64,000 bases of DNA from Siderastrea radians (GCA_964017195.1 OZ024896.1:27317430-27381429), one strand, 5' to 3'; positions 1-12,571 are shown, counted from the stretch's first letter. The notes: a model not told the origin generated them from the letters alone. Numbers and translations are program-made.

Positions 1-296
1 TGAATAATTGTTAATAAATCTCACGGCCCGTCTGTTTGGGAATGTATTGATCTATAGGCTGAATAATTGTTAATAAATCTCACGGCCCGTCTGTTTGGGA
101 ATGTATTGATCTATAGGCTGAATAATTGTTAATAAATCTCACGGCCCGTCTGTTTGGGAATGTATTGATCTATAGGCTGAATAATTGTTAATAAATCTCA
201 CGGCCCGTCTGTTTGGGAATGTATTGATCTATAGGCTGAATAATTGTTAATAAATCTCACGGCCCGTCTGTTTGGGAATGTATTGATCTATATCAT
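1..296. repeat. 59-bp tandem repeat, five copies
   Basis: A 59-bp unit starting tgaataattgttaataaatc repeats at 1, 60, 119, 178 and 237 with essentially no differences. The array runs off the left edge of the window, so its full size is unknown. The near-identity of copies points to recent amplification or homogenisation. No coding function is visible. Confidence 0.95.
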
Positions 297-400
297 GGTA
301 ATTGAATGTATTGATCTATATAATGGTAATTGAATGTATTGATCTATATGATGGTAATTGAATGTATTGATCTATATAATGGTAATTGAATGTATTGCTC
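276..400. repeat. 28-bp tandem repeat next to the 59-bp array
   Basis: About four copies of a unit reading aatgtattgatctatataat plus ggtaattg follow the 59-bp array. The unit shares the aatgtattgatctata segment with the end of the 59-bp unit, so the shorter array probably arose from the longer unit. Confidence 0.85.
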
Positions 401-1383
401 TAAAGGGAGAAATTCCATCGTGTTCTCTTCAAATCCAACAGCAGCGTAATACACAAATTTAAAACTTCAATCGATTTAATTGAAATGCTGAGATTACATT
501 GTCCTTCCATTTCATTTCTAGGTCAACTTTACACTATTCTAGTATCAAGTCTCTCTCTTCTTGGTATTTTATACCAATAAATGTTTCTGATGTAAAAAAA
601 AAATGCACGGTGTAACTGTATGCATACTTGGTACCTCTTGGTACCTTCTGGCAAATACAATAGGATGAAATCTTTTTTATCCTCGAGATAATGAATTGAG
701 GTGCATGATGCACCCAGTTGCAACTGAATGTGCATAGCTGCATCATTTCCTGTCTTTCTAATTACAAAACTAAACAATCAACAATGTCTTTGATTGGCAC
801 GGGTTTGAAAAGAAATGTCAAACCGCTTCTAAACATAACATGGCACATTTCGTTATCCTATCTACTTATTTACACATGGTAACTAGTCGAACCTTTCTTT
901 ACGTACACCTTGTTACAGACCTCGGTCCCGGCGATACGGACACCTCTAACACAGGGACACCCAGGTGTGTCCCTCTGGGTGTACGTATAAATTCGACTGT
1001 ACATCATCTACCAAACCGAACCTTTGGGGACCTGAGGCAGAACGTACCCATCCCTACCGCCACCCCCCTTGGAAAACAATGCTACACCACGGCAACAGAC
1101 CTTCCTACACTGAGGAACGGCCAATCAGACTGGGTATAAAATCATTTGCTAAGTTTTGTCTGCATCAAGGCTTTTGTGTACACTGATGGTTGACGCATTA
1201 GCTGATAACGAACATCTCGTCTCGTGTTTTCGTCAATATTTGTTCAGCGCCTCAAAGTCTAGTCTTAGATGCGGCAAAAAACTCACTATTTCAAGGAAAC
1301 GTTCGCGTTTTTCGTCATTTTTTACTTTAGTATTGTAAACAAGAAAGGCGCTTGTTAAACTAGAACAAAGTTCTATAATAAAT
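401..1383. other. Stretch with no supported gene
   Basis: Only short overlapping open frames occur here, without recognisable domains or convincing splice structure. I see no RNA gene or mobile-element end. Confidence 0.6.
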
Positions 1384-1554
1384 AGGCCATTTCCGAGTTG
1401 TCTTGTATCCCTTTCTCAAAGCGAGTCTTGGTGCATGGCCTTTCATATGAAAATGAGTTTCCATTCACATGCAGGTAAAACTCATTTTCATATGAAAGGT
1501 TTTGCACGAGGCCTCGCTTTAAGAAAGACGCACAAGACAATTCGGAAATGGCCT
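1384..1554. mobile_element. Foldback (hairpin) MITE-like element
   Basis: The left arm begins aggccatttccgagttgtct and the right arm ends with its near complement (acaattcggaaatggcct). The arms continue inward to aaactcattttcatatgaaa on one side and its reverse complement on the other, leaving a loop of about 16 bases. Arms are about 76 bp with small mismatches. No protein is encoded. This is the form of a foldback or MITE-type non-autonomous DNA transposon; the superfamily is not assigned. Confidence 0.8.
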
Positions 1555-3444
1555 GTACTCCAATTGCACAAAAAATTGGTCATTTACACTTAAACTTGAT
1601 TTGTTAAGCCTAAACGAAAAAGAATGGCTCGAGAAATTGCGCTAATGCGAATTGTTTTCCAGAAATATATACTTGTCAAGATTCTAATAACCTTGTACCG
1701 CGAGAAGGAAAAGAAACAAATGGAAAAGGAACGCCTTGTATGGCGCCGCTCTCTTGTGAACGTCCACTTCTCTCAAAATACTGCACTATCATAAACCTAT
1801 AACTGAAATTCGTGTTTTTCAAGGTTGTAAACGTACACAAGTTGAGTGTGATGCACAGTTCATCTCGAACTGCATTCTATACCAAGTCTGCATATTTCAA
1901 GCCTATCTGCAGTGGTGAATTTTGGACAACTTTTTCAAATGACAACAAGAGAAATGGATGCTATCCTTGGTTTAGCCTGGTTCATAACCTTATACATGCT
2001 TTTAGCTGCAGTCAATCACTGCAGTCAATCAAGCAACAGCCTTAGGAGGAGTCTTTACACGGTAAGATTGAATTCGCCTGGCAATGGAGACTAATACAAC
2101 GACTTGTTTCAAATAACCTTGAAATGAAACTGAACATACCCATTCAGCTTTGTGTGTAAATAGCCCATTTTTGATCACGTGACGTTTTCTGGGGACTTAT
2201 TCCTTTATCTACCCAGAAATCAAGGATACACGTTGCATATGAATATGACTAAATTTGAATGAAAAATAGGTCACAAACAACAAAGCTGCATGGATGTGTG
2301 ACTACTGACCTCGTCATGTAAGATACACAAAGCGTAACCAGGCCTTTCACGTTTGTATTGGGCATCGGTTCCATTAAAGCTGTGTCTCCAATTTTGTTAA
2401 CGCATTCTTCATGAGCAAAGTTTAGTTTTGAAAAGTCAAAAAAGCTACAATACACATAACCTAATGCTTTCTATTTTCGCGGGGTTTAGAATTCGCCAAA
2501 ATCGTCCACAATAGGCAGGTAAGGTTTCTCGAACTTCGATGAGTCAAATACAAACTAACGAAATACAGCTTCTTTTAATAACACAAGTACAACGCAAAAT
2601 TTTCAACGGTTGTGAACGATGACGCTTTCAATCCGTGCCAATCTGGAGGCTGTTCGTCATTTTCAGAAATCTTTTGTTTAATATTTGTCGATTCACGTTT
2701 GTCACGTTTTGATGTTGTTTCTTTTCCCTGATTTTCCGTCGGAATTTGGAAGGGCAATCAGAGCCTCAATTAACCAATTGTCAAGCAAATCAAGTAAACG
2801 AGAAAAAAGAATTAAGGGACCGACAGAAGAACAGTTTGTTTTATCGAACTAAGTGGTACAAATGAATTAACCGGTCCTCCAGTTAATATTTTCGCGAACC
2901 TCTTAGGATGCGCGAAAATAACGAAACTAAAACCTGCGCAAAATTAAAGGCATTACGGCATCCATTATTCCGTGAAAGACAGGCCGAAGGAGGAATATTT
3001 TCGGTGCTGCCTAGCAAAGTTAACGTTATTTACTACACATATCCACTCTGTCAAGTATTGCTTTGTTATATACCACACAAACGAATACTAACGGTTTTTT
3101 GTTCAGGGATTAGCGAGAGAAGAACTCAAAACCTATCTAAGAGGACTACAACAACAATCCAAACCGGGTTTTAGCGACTACATTATTTAGCGAATTTCAC
3201 TGATTTTGAAGAACGATTCTCAAACATTTCCTCAGTTGTTTCATTGAGTACATATCACATTTTTTTACCAATTTTACCAGGGATAACTCATAATCTCAGT
3301 GGAACCCCGTTAGACCTAACATCGATGGACCATAAAAATTTGTTCGCATAAACAGCATGGTGGAATTAACGTGGCTTTCAGATAACAAAAAGACTACACA
3401 AGCACTTGCTTGGTATGGTTAAATTCTATTTCAAGTAGTAAACA
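1555..3444. other. Stretch with no supported gene
   Basis: Short random open frames only. I recognise no domain, RNA gene or repeat structure in this AT-rich stretch. Confidence 0.55.
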
Positions 3445-3729
3445 ACTTGGAGCAGGAGCGTTAAGTTGTGCTCTAGCCAGTCAGCAGTTTCTAACGGTGC
3501 CTATTAGGGCAGTGGCCTTGTTAGCGTGTTAGTGCCTCGACTTGGAGCAAGAACGTTAAGTTGTGCTCTGGGCGGTCAGCAGTTTCTGACGGTGTTTACC
3601 GGGGCAGTGACCATGTTAGCGTGTTAGTGCCTCGACTTGGAGCAAGAGCCTTAAGTTGCACTCTATGCAGTCAGCAGTTTCCAACGGTGCCTACCGGGGC
3701 AGTGACCTTGTTAGCGTGTTAGTGCCTCA
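3445..3729. repeat. 95-bp tandem repeat, three diverged copies
   Basis: Copies start at 3445, 3540 and 3635, each beginning acttggagca and ending gcgtgttagtgcctc. They differ at about ten or more positions, so this array is older than the array at the left edge. It lies 3' of the NACHT-LRR exon. Confidence 0.85.
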
Positions 3730-4281
3730 GCACGTGCTTTCGTTTCAGCGAGTTAAACGAGTTCGCAGCATTCCCCTCCCTTTCCTCCCTGTGACAGTGC
3801 TCTGTTAAGTTTTGTGGGAAAAACAGAAATCCGCGAGGACATAGGTTTGAATTCCACCCAGGTCAAAGATATTTTCTTACATCATGGAGTTAATTCTTTG
3901 ATTTCCTGCTAGGCCAGTTCAGTTTGGCCATGAATATCTTTCAAACTTTTCACTTTTTTTGGGAGTCGTGTTACTTTTTTAATTCATATTTCCACTGAAC
4001 CGTGGTACGCACGTGGGGAGCTTGTGGCTTGGTTGCAGTTAGGGAAGACCAATGGGGTGGTGTCATGCCTCTTGGACTGGGTTTGCAGTCTCACCCTCCG
4101 GGCTTCCTGGGCACCACTTGCGGCGTAGGCTTTGAGGCCAAGAAAGAGTGACCATAATAAACAAGGAGGCCGTAACTTGGGGTTCCACTGTAATCAAATC
4201 AAGTGGTGTGAACATATTTAGAAAATTACAGTATTCAGTTGTGTGGCATATGTCAAAACAACGAGGACAACTAGACTAGAA
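3730..4281. other. 3' flank of the NACHT-LRR gene
   Basis: This interval lies downstream of the stop codon of the minus-strand gene and should include its 3' untranslated region. I see no canonical AATAAA signal on the minus strand close to the stop. No other gene is recognisable. Confidence 0.4.
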
Positions 4282-7200
4282 TTATAATTTTTTGTGTTCA
4301 GGCTCTCCATACAAGTTTACTGTTAAACTAAACAGGGTCAGTGACTTACAGCCCAGAAAACAGCCGCTGATATCAAATCCAAGGCCTCTGCTTGTATCAC
4401 TGTGATCGTTAACTGCCAATCTCAGAGTTGTTAATGACTCACTTTTTGCCAAACTGTTACACAGTTCACGTAACTGCTCTTCACTAACTCCACTGCAGCT
4501 GTTAACTGTAAGACTAAGCGTAGTTAACGACTTACATTTGGCGAGACCAACACCGAGATCCTCCAACCGGACTCCACTCTTGTCACTGTAGTTGTTGATT
4601 GTAAGACTAAGCGTGGTTAATGACGAGTTACGCCCCAAACCATTATCCAGACCCAGCATCCAGTCTCCACTCACCTCACTGTAGTTGTTGAATGTAAGAG
4701 TGAGCGTGGTTAAGGACGTGTTACGCGCCAAAACAGCACCCAGACCACTCAGCATGAAGTTTCCTCTCACGTCACTGTAGTTGTTGAAAGTAAGAGTGAA
4801 CGTGGTTATTGACGTGTTACGCGCCAAACCATCACCCAGACGCAGCACCCAGTCTCCACTCACGTCACTGTAGTTGTTGATTGTAAGAGTGAGCGAGGTT
4901 ATTGACCTGTTACCCGCCAAACCATCAAACAGCTTAAACAGCATCCAGTCTTCACTCACGCCACTGTAGTTGTTGATTGCAAGATTGAGCGAGGTTAATG
5001 ACGTGTTACGCGCCAAACCATCACCCAGGCCACCCAGCGCCCAGTCTTCATTCTCGTCAGTGTAGTTGTTGTATGTAAGAGTGAGCGTGGTTATTGACCT
5101 GTTACGCGCCAAACCATTACCCAGACCCAGCATCCAGGGTCCAGTATGGCTACTGTAGTTGTTGATTGCAAGATTGAGCGAGGTTAATGATGTGTTGTGC
5201 GCCAAACCACCACCCAGACCACCCAGCACCCAGTCTCTATTAAAACAAAAGTAGCTGTTGATTGTAAGAGTTAGTTTACTTGTTCCAGTGTCCTCCACTT
5301 TGGCGAAGATTAATGGTAATACTGAAGGATCATCAATACTAAACTCAAGGCCAGCAGGACAATTATCTGACACAAACTGATGGACATTTGTGCCAAAGTT
5401 CTGGTTAACGCTGCTATTTGTTAGCTCTTGAAAAGCAGCATTTCCGACTCTGAACTCTCCCCAAATGTTGATGATTGGGTAGGACGGAGTCTTGAGAAAC
5501 CTCAGGTAGTCTGTAAGGATGTTTGCAGCAACATCAGGTATACTACCATAGATGTTAATAGTGAGACGAGAAGGAGATGATTCTTTCATGACTCTTCCCA
5601 GGGATTCTGCTGCATTGCGACTCAACTCACCCCAAAGGTCAAGTGTTAATGACTGTTGGAAATGCAACCTGTTATTCGGCAAAACAGTACAAAAACAAGC
5701 TACCTTTGCATCTGTTATGTATCCTTTGACGTTTGGATGGAACGCTAATAAACGCATTGACGTCTTTGTTGAAGATACATTCGTGACAAATGACGTCCAT
5801 CTGTCGGGGAGTTCTCCAAAGACTTTAACTTCCAAAGAATTCAAAGAGGTGTTCCGCAAGAAACCTTTTTCCATGGATGTGACACAAGATTGACTTAGTT
5901 TTCCATACACAATAAAGGAAAACGACTTTAAAACAGTTTTAGATGAAAGTCCTTCACCAACAGCAATCGCCAATGAATCCTGCATATCTCCGCAAATAAT
6001 AAGGACAAGGGAAGTCAGAAATGCATTTATTAAAATGGTTTTTATGACACGCATTGCGTTATCACTCATTGAGCCATAAATCCTGAGGACTACAGACTTC
6101 AACGGTGTATCTGCAGACAGTCGTTTTTCAAGAGCAATGGCCCATCCATCGCACGACTCTCCAGTCAATTCAAACGTTACACTTGTTAGCGTCTTACTGG
6201 CGGCCAAACAATTTCCAATAGCAACAGCTAAATCAGAAGGAAAGGACTGCAATGTTCTTAAAGTAAACGACAATAATGTCGAGTTTGCAGACAGACCTTT
6301 CATCAAAGCAGTTGCCAATGTTTCTGTAACCTCAGCTGCAGAAAAGGAAAACGTTTCCAGCTTTGGGCAGGACGCCAAGAAATCAACAAAATCATCTACT
6401 ACAGAATCTTCAAGATGAGAAGCTTCAGACACAAAAAGATGAAAGGGGTGTTCAACTTTCGAAAAGATCTTGCATTCTTTTGAAATTTTGAAAAACAACT
6501 CGCGATCATACAAACGTGCAAGATCAACTTCCACAGTCTGTGGATATGGGATGAAGGGAAATGGAATGTAGGAATTAAGAACCATCGCTATTTGCTCAGT
6601 ATTTCTACTTTCAATGAAGCATTCGGTGAAAAACGTTGCCTCCCTTTCTCCACACCCGAGCCACTGCCAATTTGCACTCTTAAGCTTTTCACCAATCTGT
6701 CTAAAAAGGATTACCGCTTTCTCACCCAATATACCACACACAAACAGAAACACCTGCCGGTATTTTACTGTAACATGTTCAAGGACGTCCAACTGAAAAT
6801 GACTTAGGACATTGATTTCTCCTCTTAATATTTTCAGTGCCAGATAAAATGCAGCCAAGTACTCTTGAAATGTTTTGTGGAAGAAGTGGTACTCGTGCTG
6901 TGGCTTAATCCTCTTCATACTGGCTTCCATAAAAACGAGGCCACTTCTTCTAGCTACTAGATCTTTATTTATGCTTTCATATCTAGCCAGTTCTCCTTCA
7001 CTAAAAGAAAAACGATCTTCCAACAGACATAGCCAAGCTAATTCGCCTAGAGCCAATAAACTGTCTTCAAATTGTTCCTCCAGAGCTTTGTCATCCTCGG
7101 GTGCTTCCAAATCATGCTTTGCGCAAAATCGTCTTAGCAGGCATCGAACAATGATCTGGTAAAGCTCAGTACGACCAGATGGAAGGTCTCCCTCGTAGTC

Positions 7201-8012
7201 CTCAAAAACAGCACAGAGAAGCAGCAAATTTAATGGATTGTTTGGTAGCGCATGGAGGAAAGAGTTCTCCTGAATTGCTTGAATGAGCCTCTCTCCCTTT
7301 GACCAGCGTTCTGCGCCGATATGCCGAAAGTGCTTCCTGATGTACTCAAAAGCATCTTTGTCTGTAAATCCTTCAATTTGCAAAAGAACGTGGAAGGGAA
7401 TATTCTGTCGTACTTTTATTCCTCTCTCCTGACGACATGTGGCAAGCAAAAAGCAAGATGGAAAAATTCGTCTGTGAAGCAATCTATCCACAAGATTTTC
7501 AGCGTGTTGAGGTAGCTCATCCATGCCATCCAAAATTATTAAAACATTCTCTTGATTGTGAATGTCCTGGATGTAGTCCATTAGCTCTTTCTTGACCGTT
7601 TCATCTTCGGGCAGAAGCTGTTCATTAATGGCTTTCATTATGTCTTCATTAATGTCGCGGCATTTCAGCAGCAAAACAATTTCAAATTCAGGAAAAGATA
7701 GGCCCTTCGGAATTTTGTCATTCGCCCAGTCATAAGCAATTTTAAGGCAGAATGTTGTCTTACCAGTTCCTGGGCTTCCCTCTACCAGCACCGCAGCATC
7801 TTCCCCTTTCGTAAGAGTGTTGAAGATGTCATACATGACCACTTCATCATTCTTTTGAAGCTGAAAGTCTGTTCTTCGTCTTGAAACGATTTTCAGTCTT
7901 GTATAGACATCTTCAAGAGGCAACTGCAAGGTGTTCTCCCAAACAAGTGGTTGTAACAGAGAACGTCTGTTGTACTCCGCCTTAAGAAATCTAACAACAG
8001 CACTACATTCAC
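4282..8012 (-). CDS. NACHT-LRR (NLR-type) receptor exon, 3' part of the GT4-NACHT-LRR gene
   Basis: This large final exon encodes about 1243 residues. A Walker A motif (GSPGTGKT) lies about 80 residues in, followed by a Walker B-type motif (LIILDGMDELP) about 75 residues later, as in NACHT STAND ATPases that switch between inactive and oligomeric states. A helical region follows, then long LRR-like repeats to the stop. No effector domain lies in this exon. A splice acceptor (cgcttatag) precedes 8012 in phase 1, which exactly fits the phase-1 donors of the small exons upstream. I therefore read it as the 3' exon of a gene with an N-terminal GT4 glycosyltransferase. The frame is open throughout. 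NLRs act as cytosolic sensors in animal innate immunity; the ligand cannot be inferred. An independent gene starting inside this exon is possible, but no N-terminal module would then be present. Confidence 0.88.
4330..5290 (-). repeat. Tandem LRR-coding repeats inside the NLR exon
   Basis: About ten units of roughly 90-100 bp encode 28-33-residue repeats. Each has a strand core like LTLTINNYS followed by a helix segment like LGDGLARNTS. Successive units share long DNA stretches (for example tgtagttgttgattgtaaga), so they were amplified or homogenised recently. Variation concentrates in the spacer between the NNYS core and the GLARN helix. The repeats form the presumed ligand-binding end of the receptor. 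Confidence 0.85.
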
Positions 8013-8929
8013 CTATAAGCGAACAACAAATCACATTTTCGTTAATTAACTGTGCCTAATTAGTTTCTGATATACAGGAATTTAATGAAACACTCTCAGC
8101 TTGGTGGCAAGAAAATATGACATCCTACAGTCAAACATCTCAAGTGTTTCGATTGCAAAATGAGAATGAATAATTTTGAAACTGAGGATGTAAAATTAAT
8201 TAATCCAATCATTAAACTGGTGTCTCCTCATAAAAAACACAACCACCATTCACTAAAATCACTAGCCTGCATCGTTCTGAAAAAAGAGAAGAAGGATGCT
8301 TTGAATGATAACTCAACATATGATTCTCTTTTTGCTAATGCCACATGCTGTTCTCTGCACAAATTACAATAAACACATCTTTTGGTTTGCTTTCATTTGA
8401 CAGTGGCCATGTGGAATGAGGGACTGATTTCATGCAGCAATCAGGACAAACTATTTATTGAGTATACAGATGCCCACAGTACGTTTGAGGTGACTGCCTT
8501 TAACTATTCCTCACGCTGGAAGCAATGCAATATGTACGACTGTAAGCACGACTGATCTGAGTTGCTTAAATTATCCTTTTTGCCCAGATTCGGGGCATTT
8601 CGAAAGAGATACGCAAGCCGGTAAGTCAGGAGGGGTTTTCTCGTGTTTTTTTTGTGTTACCTCGCCAAAGCCCAACCATGTGCTTTACTTTTGTCAAGGT
8701 TTTTTCTCACTAAAGGTTAACAAAGTTTTCTGTAGTTTTTGTTTAAAATGGCAGAACCAAGAGAGCCTGCGGCCGCAGATTTAGAGGCCTTGCAAGCCCT
8801 GGATGATCCAGTCCCACCAGCTCCACAGCCTGCTTAGGCGGCGGCAGCACCTCTGCATGAACAGTTAAATGGGGTATTTATCTGTTGTTTATTGTTACAA
8901 GGTCAGATAGGCGACGTATCTCGGCTTTA
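8013..8929. other. Intron sequence with a short unrecognised open frame
   Basis: This lies in the intron before the NACHT exon. A plus-strand open frame at 8748-8837 starts with ATG and encodes 29 Ala/Pro-rich residues. It is preceded by an exon-like segment with a ttttgcccag acceptor and a gtaagt donor near 8633. It could be a decayed transposon leader peptide or chance. I do not recognise it. Confidence 0.3.
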
Positions 8930-9327
8930 GTTTTTATGTCCGCTTATACCCTTTTGGTACGAATCGGCATGCCGTGTGTCGGCTTTGGCTTACGTTAGCC
9001 CACGTATGGAGCGCAATTTGGCAGTCGTCATGTTCGGCTCCAGCTTAACATTTGCTTTGGTGAATTGGACGCTGTGTGTCGGCTTTAGCTAAAACGTTCG
9101 CTCATTCATTGAGCATAAATTGGTAGACGCCAACGCCGTGTGTCGGCTTCAGTTTAAACGTTCGCTCATGTGTTGAGTGCAATTTGGCAGACGCCGTGTG
9201 TTGGCTGTAGTTAAAACGTTCGCTCGTTAGTCGAGCACAAATTGGCAGACGCTGTGTGTCGGCTTCAGTTTAAACGTTCGCTCGTGTGTCGAGCGCAATT
9301 TAGCAGACGCCGTGTGTCGGCTGTAGT
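8930..9327. repeat. Approx. 58-60 bp satellite, left block
   Basis: Diverged units contain gccgtgtgtcggcttcagtt, then aaacgttcgctcgtgtgtcg and agcgcaatttggcagacg. About six units are seen. The array stops at 9327 at a transposon end and resumes in the same orientation at 16209, so an insertion has split it. Confidence 0.85.
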
Positions 9328-9450
9328 CCTGGGGGGTGTACTTCCTAGTAATAGGCTAATGGGGATGTGCCGCTGCATGGGGTCGCATTTTCACAACTGG
9401 ATTGACTATCATGGGGTTGTATTTTCATTAGGAGCTAATAGAGTTATACC

Positions 9451-10207
9451 TGCAGCGTTTTTTGACCGTTTTTTTCTGTGGAGTTTTTGGTCGAGCTCGA
9501 CGTTACCTCGACTGGTTTGTTTAGCATATGTGCGTGGTTTTTATTTCCTGTTTTGTTGTGTTGAGATGAGTTCTGTTGTGTTGTGTTGCGTTGCGTTGTG
9601 TTGTAATCCATTATGTTGTGTTGCGTTGTGTTGTGTTGCGATCCGTTGTGTTGTGTCTGTTTTGTTGCGTTGCGTTGCGTTGTGTTCCGATCCGTTGTGT
9701 CGCTGTTGTGTTGTATCCGTTGAGTTGCGTTGCGTAGTGTTGTGTTGTGATCCGTGGCACGATACATGTTGTGTTGCCTTGTGCTGTGTTGTGTTGTTGA
9801 CAAGTTCAGCATTTCTAGTATTCCCTCTAATTATGTTAAAGTTGTACATTAGTAGACATACTCAACCAACCCCACTCACTGGCAGACTACACTAGATAAC
9901 TAGACAAACTCAACCACCCTTACCAAATAGATAAACTCAGCATCTTTCACTTACTTTAGGACAGTAAGAACCCCACTACGCGACCAACTCGACAAACTCC
10001 ACAACCTTCACTCACTGGCAGACAAAATCTCCTCATCTCAACACAACTCGACAAACAAAACTACCCTTACTAAACAGACAAACTTAACAATCCTCACTTA
10101 TTTTAAGACAGTACAAACCCACAACGCGACCAACTTGACAAAGTCGACTAATTGTCACGCGCTGAGGCAGACTAAAACTTCACACCTCGACGCAACTCCT
10201 CACCAAA
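9451..10207 (+). repeat. About 750-bp direct repeat, copy 1
   Basis: This segment is nearly identical to 14012-14754. It contains a transposon end, a GTTGT/GTTGC-rich low-complexity tract (about 9545-9800), and then a cluster of short acaaactc/gacaaactc motifs. Open frames in the GTTGT tract are low-complexity artefacts. Confidence 0.9.
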
Positions 10208-11341
10208 ACGGCATATTGAAGAAATTTTCGAGTGAGATGAATTTATCTTTCGGATAAAGGTTTAGTTATTTCCCTTCCTGTATCGGAGGACTTGAAGAGC
10301 TCCGTTTCGTTTGAAAGTTGTCAATTTAATCGCTCGCTTCGCATCTATTGCGGTGTTCTTGTTCATGACTTTTTCGATCTCGCTCGCGTCGTGCTTCGTC
10401 AAAGGCAGAAAGAAAAGGAAAACATCATTCTTAAACGACTTACCGAAGTAAAACTAAATTTCTAGGGAGACTTTGTCACTTCAAGAATTAACTTTCGTTG
10501 TTTTTTTTTTCTACAACAAGCCCCATGAAGAGCTCTGCTTGGGTTTGAATTTTATTTTGCAATGGCGGCCAGTCAAGTCAAATTTGTTTTGCGATTCTCT
10601 TTTCACCCAAGGTCAGCAACTTGCGATTAATAACTACATTGACCGTGGCTTGCGATTAATAATCGCGCAACGTACGATTATTAACTGTAGAATCTGTCAG
10701 ACGTAGTTAATAATCGTGGGTTTTACGATTATTAACTGTAAAGATGCGCGATTATTAATTGCAATTGACGTGTTTCGCGATTAATAACTACGAAGTACTG
10801 CTTTTCACGATTATTAGGGACAAAGTACGCATTTGCCGATAAATAATCGTGAAAAATCGTACTGCAAAAATTAAAAAACACTGCAAAACTAGATAAACCC
10901 CTGTTGTACGATCTTTGCTTGACTCGAGCAGCGCGCGCTACAAAAGTCGCATACAACAGTCGTAAGGAAAACTCGCACCGTCTAAATCGCCCCTAACGGT
11001 TCGCTGGCATGAATACACCTGGGTGGACAGAGAGAATGTGGAGCAAAGTTTCTTTTCTAAGGAAACAACACAACACCGTGTAAAGACAAGCCTGTAACCA
11101 CCGACCTCCTGATCTTTTCCAGGAAAATTAAACGCATGAAATGAGCAGTACACCACCAAGTACAATTATTACCCTTCTTTTTGTGCAGGGCCTTACACTT
11201 CCCGCGGTAAGCCTGCACACAAAGATGACTTCAGCCCTACTGTAACGCTACTCATATTCGGTTTAAAGTCAAACCAACATCAGTTACAGTTATGAGGTTT
11301 GGATTTACTGGGGAATTAATTAAGTATAATTTAATACTTAC
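10208..11341. other. Intron-like sequence between repeat copy 1 and the first small exon
   Basis: Apart from a cluster of repeated ATTAATAATCG motifs, listed separately, I see only short chance open frames here. Confidence 0.5.
10623..10851. repeat. Cluster of nine cgattattaact-type motifs on both strands
   Basis: Motifs of the form gcgattaataact, acgattattaactg or their complement agttaataatcgtg occur about every 20-30 bases, in both orientations. One is palindromic (gcgattaataatcgcg). The intervening bases are not conserved, so this is not a simple satellite. Possible readings are a protein-binding cluster, a degraded subterminal transposon array or a foldback remnant. Confidence 0.7.
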
Positions 11342-11437
11342 CCTGAATTGACTGGCTTCCACTGGTCATGTGTCTAGTTTCAGCGTCAGGACCTAAACTT
11401 CTGGAAAGTGCTTCATGGCTTGTGGATTTTTCTATCC
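11342..11437 (-). CDS. Small linker exon preceding the NACHT exon
   Basis: The acceptor (gacatatag) and donor (gtaagt) give a 96-nt exon that enters and leaves in phase 1. It is open in the frame that continues into the NACHT exon, since its final G joins GT at 8012 to make a Gly codon. It encodes 32 polar residues with no recognised domain, probably a flexible linker. Its length and phase match the 96-nt exon at 16490-16585. Confidence 0.6.
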
Positions 11438-12011
11438 CTATATGTCAAGAAAATGTAAGAAGCTTTCAATAAGTAATTTCTACTTTTAATTTTACGGGAA
11501 CGAGTGCAATAAAACCTTCAACTAAACACACACGCCTGCTATAATGTACATCAATCCACATAAGCAACAACATTTCAGAAGGTATTTACCTTCTCTGACC
11601 TCTTGTCATAATTGCTTTTCATTACTAGTTATGAGAAATGAACTACGAACATTTACCATTTTTATTACGATCTTACGTTCAAGAACCATTTCAAATTGGA
11701 ATCCTGCCATTTCTGAGGCTTCAAGGGCTTTGATCCATATGGTAGTCTTTACTCTAGGGAAAGTTTTGCAATCTTACGCCAACATAAGATCAAGGAAGCT
11801 TTGAATGCTAAGTATAACAACTGAGACTTCGAATATGTTTTCCCTTTAAAAGAGAAACTTTCCATCATCACTGACACTACCACCGCGGCCTCCGCCAATG
11901 CCACCACCAGTGCAACGGTCGTTGGCTCAACTGAACTCTTTCAGAGACTCAATCTTTTGTTTAGTCTCACTCTCTTGCCAACTTAGCAATATAGTAACCA
12001 TGAAATGTTAC

Positions 12012-12095
12012 CTGTGTCTTCCACACTCGTTAACTTGATTCGCTTGGAGTCCTGAGGGGCGGAATCCACGAGGGACACTCTCTCAACAGATGCAC
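12012..12095 (-). CDS. Small linker exon with a basic KR-containing patch
   Basis: The exon is 84 nt, with acceptor tgtacag and donor gtaaca, in phase 1 on both sides. It is open in the frame that links the GT4 exons to the NACHT exon. The peptide has a pattern SAPQDSKRIK that resembles SGTQPPKRQK of the exon at 16490-16585, suggesting exon duplication. The basic patch could be a nuclear-localisation-like signal, but that is speculation. Confidence 0.6.
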
Positions 12096-12490
12096 CTGTA
12101 CATGTATGGGAAAAAACAACCAAACAAACAAAAACAATGTCACTTGCGGGATTTGAGCCCAAGCTGCTGCTGCGCAATTAGCTACAACACTTAGAGACCA
12201 TAAGCCTTAGCCAACGTATCAGACTGCACATTATGACCATACGCAGTTTTACTGTTTCCAATCTGGAGGAGAAGTATAACGCCAACGTAAAAGGCACTGT
12301 TACATTATATACATTATGAGAATCTCAAGTAAACATGTTCACATTCTCAAACTTGTCAAGAAACGTTCAATGACTAGCAATATGAGACCAAAGATATGCC
12401 AGAATACCCAACCACACATTGCTGTGTTTTAACCTTTTCCTAGATTCTTTCAGCTGACAAGTGCTAAATGTATGTCCACACCTCTAGACC

Positions 12491-12496
12491 TTTAAT
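12491..12496 (-). terminator. Possible poly(A) signal for the TRADD-N transcript
   Basis: ATTAAA, a common variant of the polyadenylation signal, lies on the minus strand about 75 bases beyond the TGA stop of the TRADD-like exon. It supports that exon being terminal, but a hexamer in AT-rich DNA is weak evidence. Confidence 0.35.
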
Positions 12497-12571
12497 TTCT
12501 GACGCCACCTTTTAGACAAGTAAATGCTTTCTTGGGTTGAAAGGCTAAAGCTGCTTGTTCCAGATTTTCCG

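Noticed and set aside
840..1338. Overlapping plus-strand open frames near the left edge
   Set aside because: Short, mutually overlapping, no domain, no splice support.
5552..7515. Plus-strand open frames opposite the NACHT-LRR exon
   Set aside because: Antisense shadows of a strongly supported coding exon.
9444..9895. Open frames across the GTTGT-rich tract (and the matching ones near 14011-14396)
   Set aside because: They are translations of a low-complexity tract in a transposon end, open on both strands at once, with no domain.
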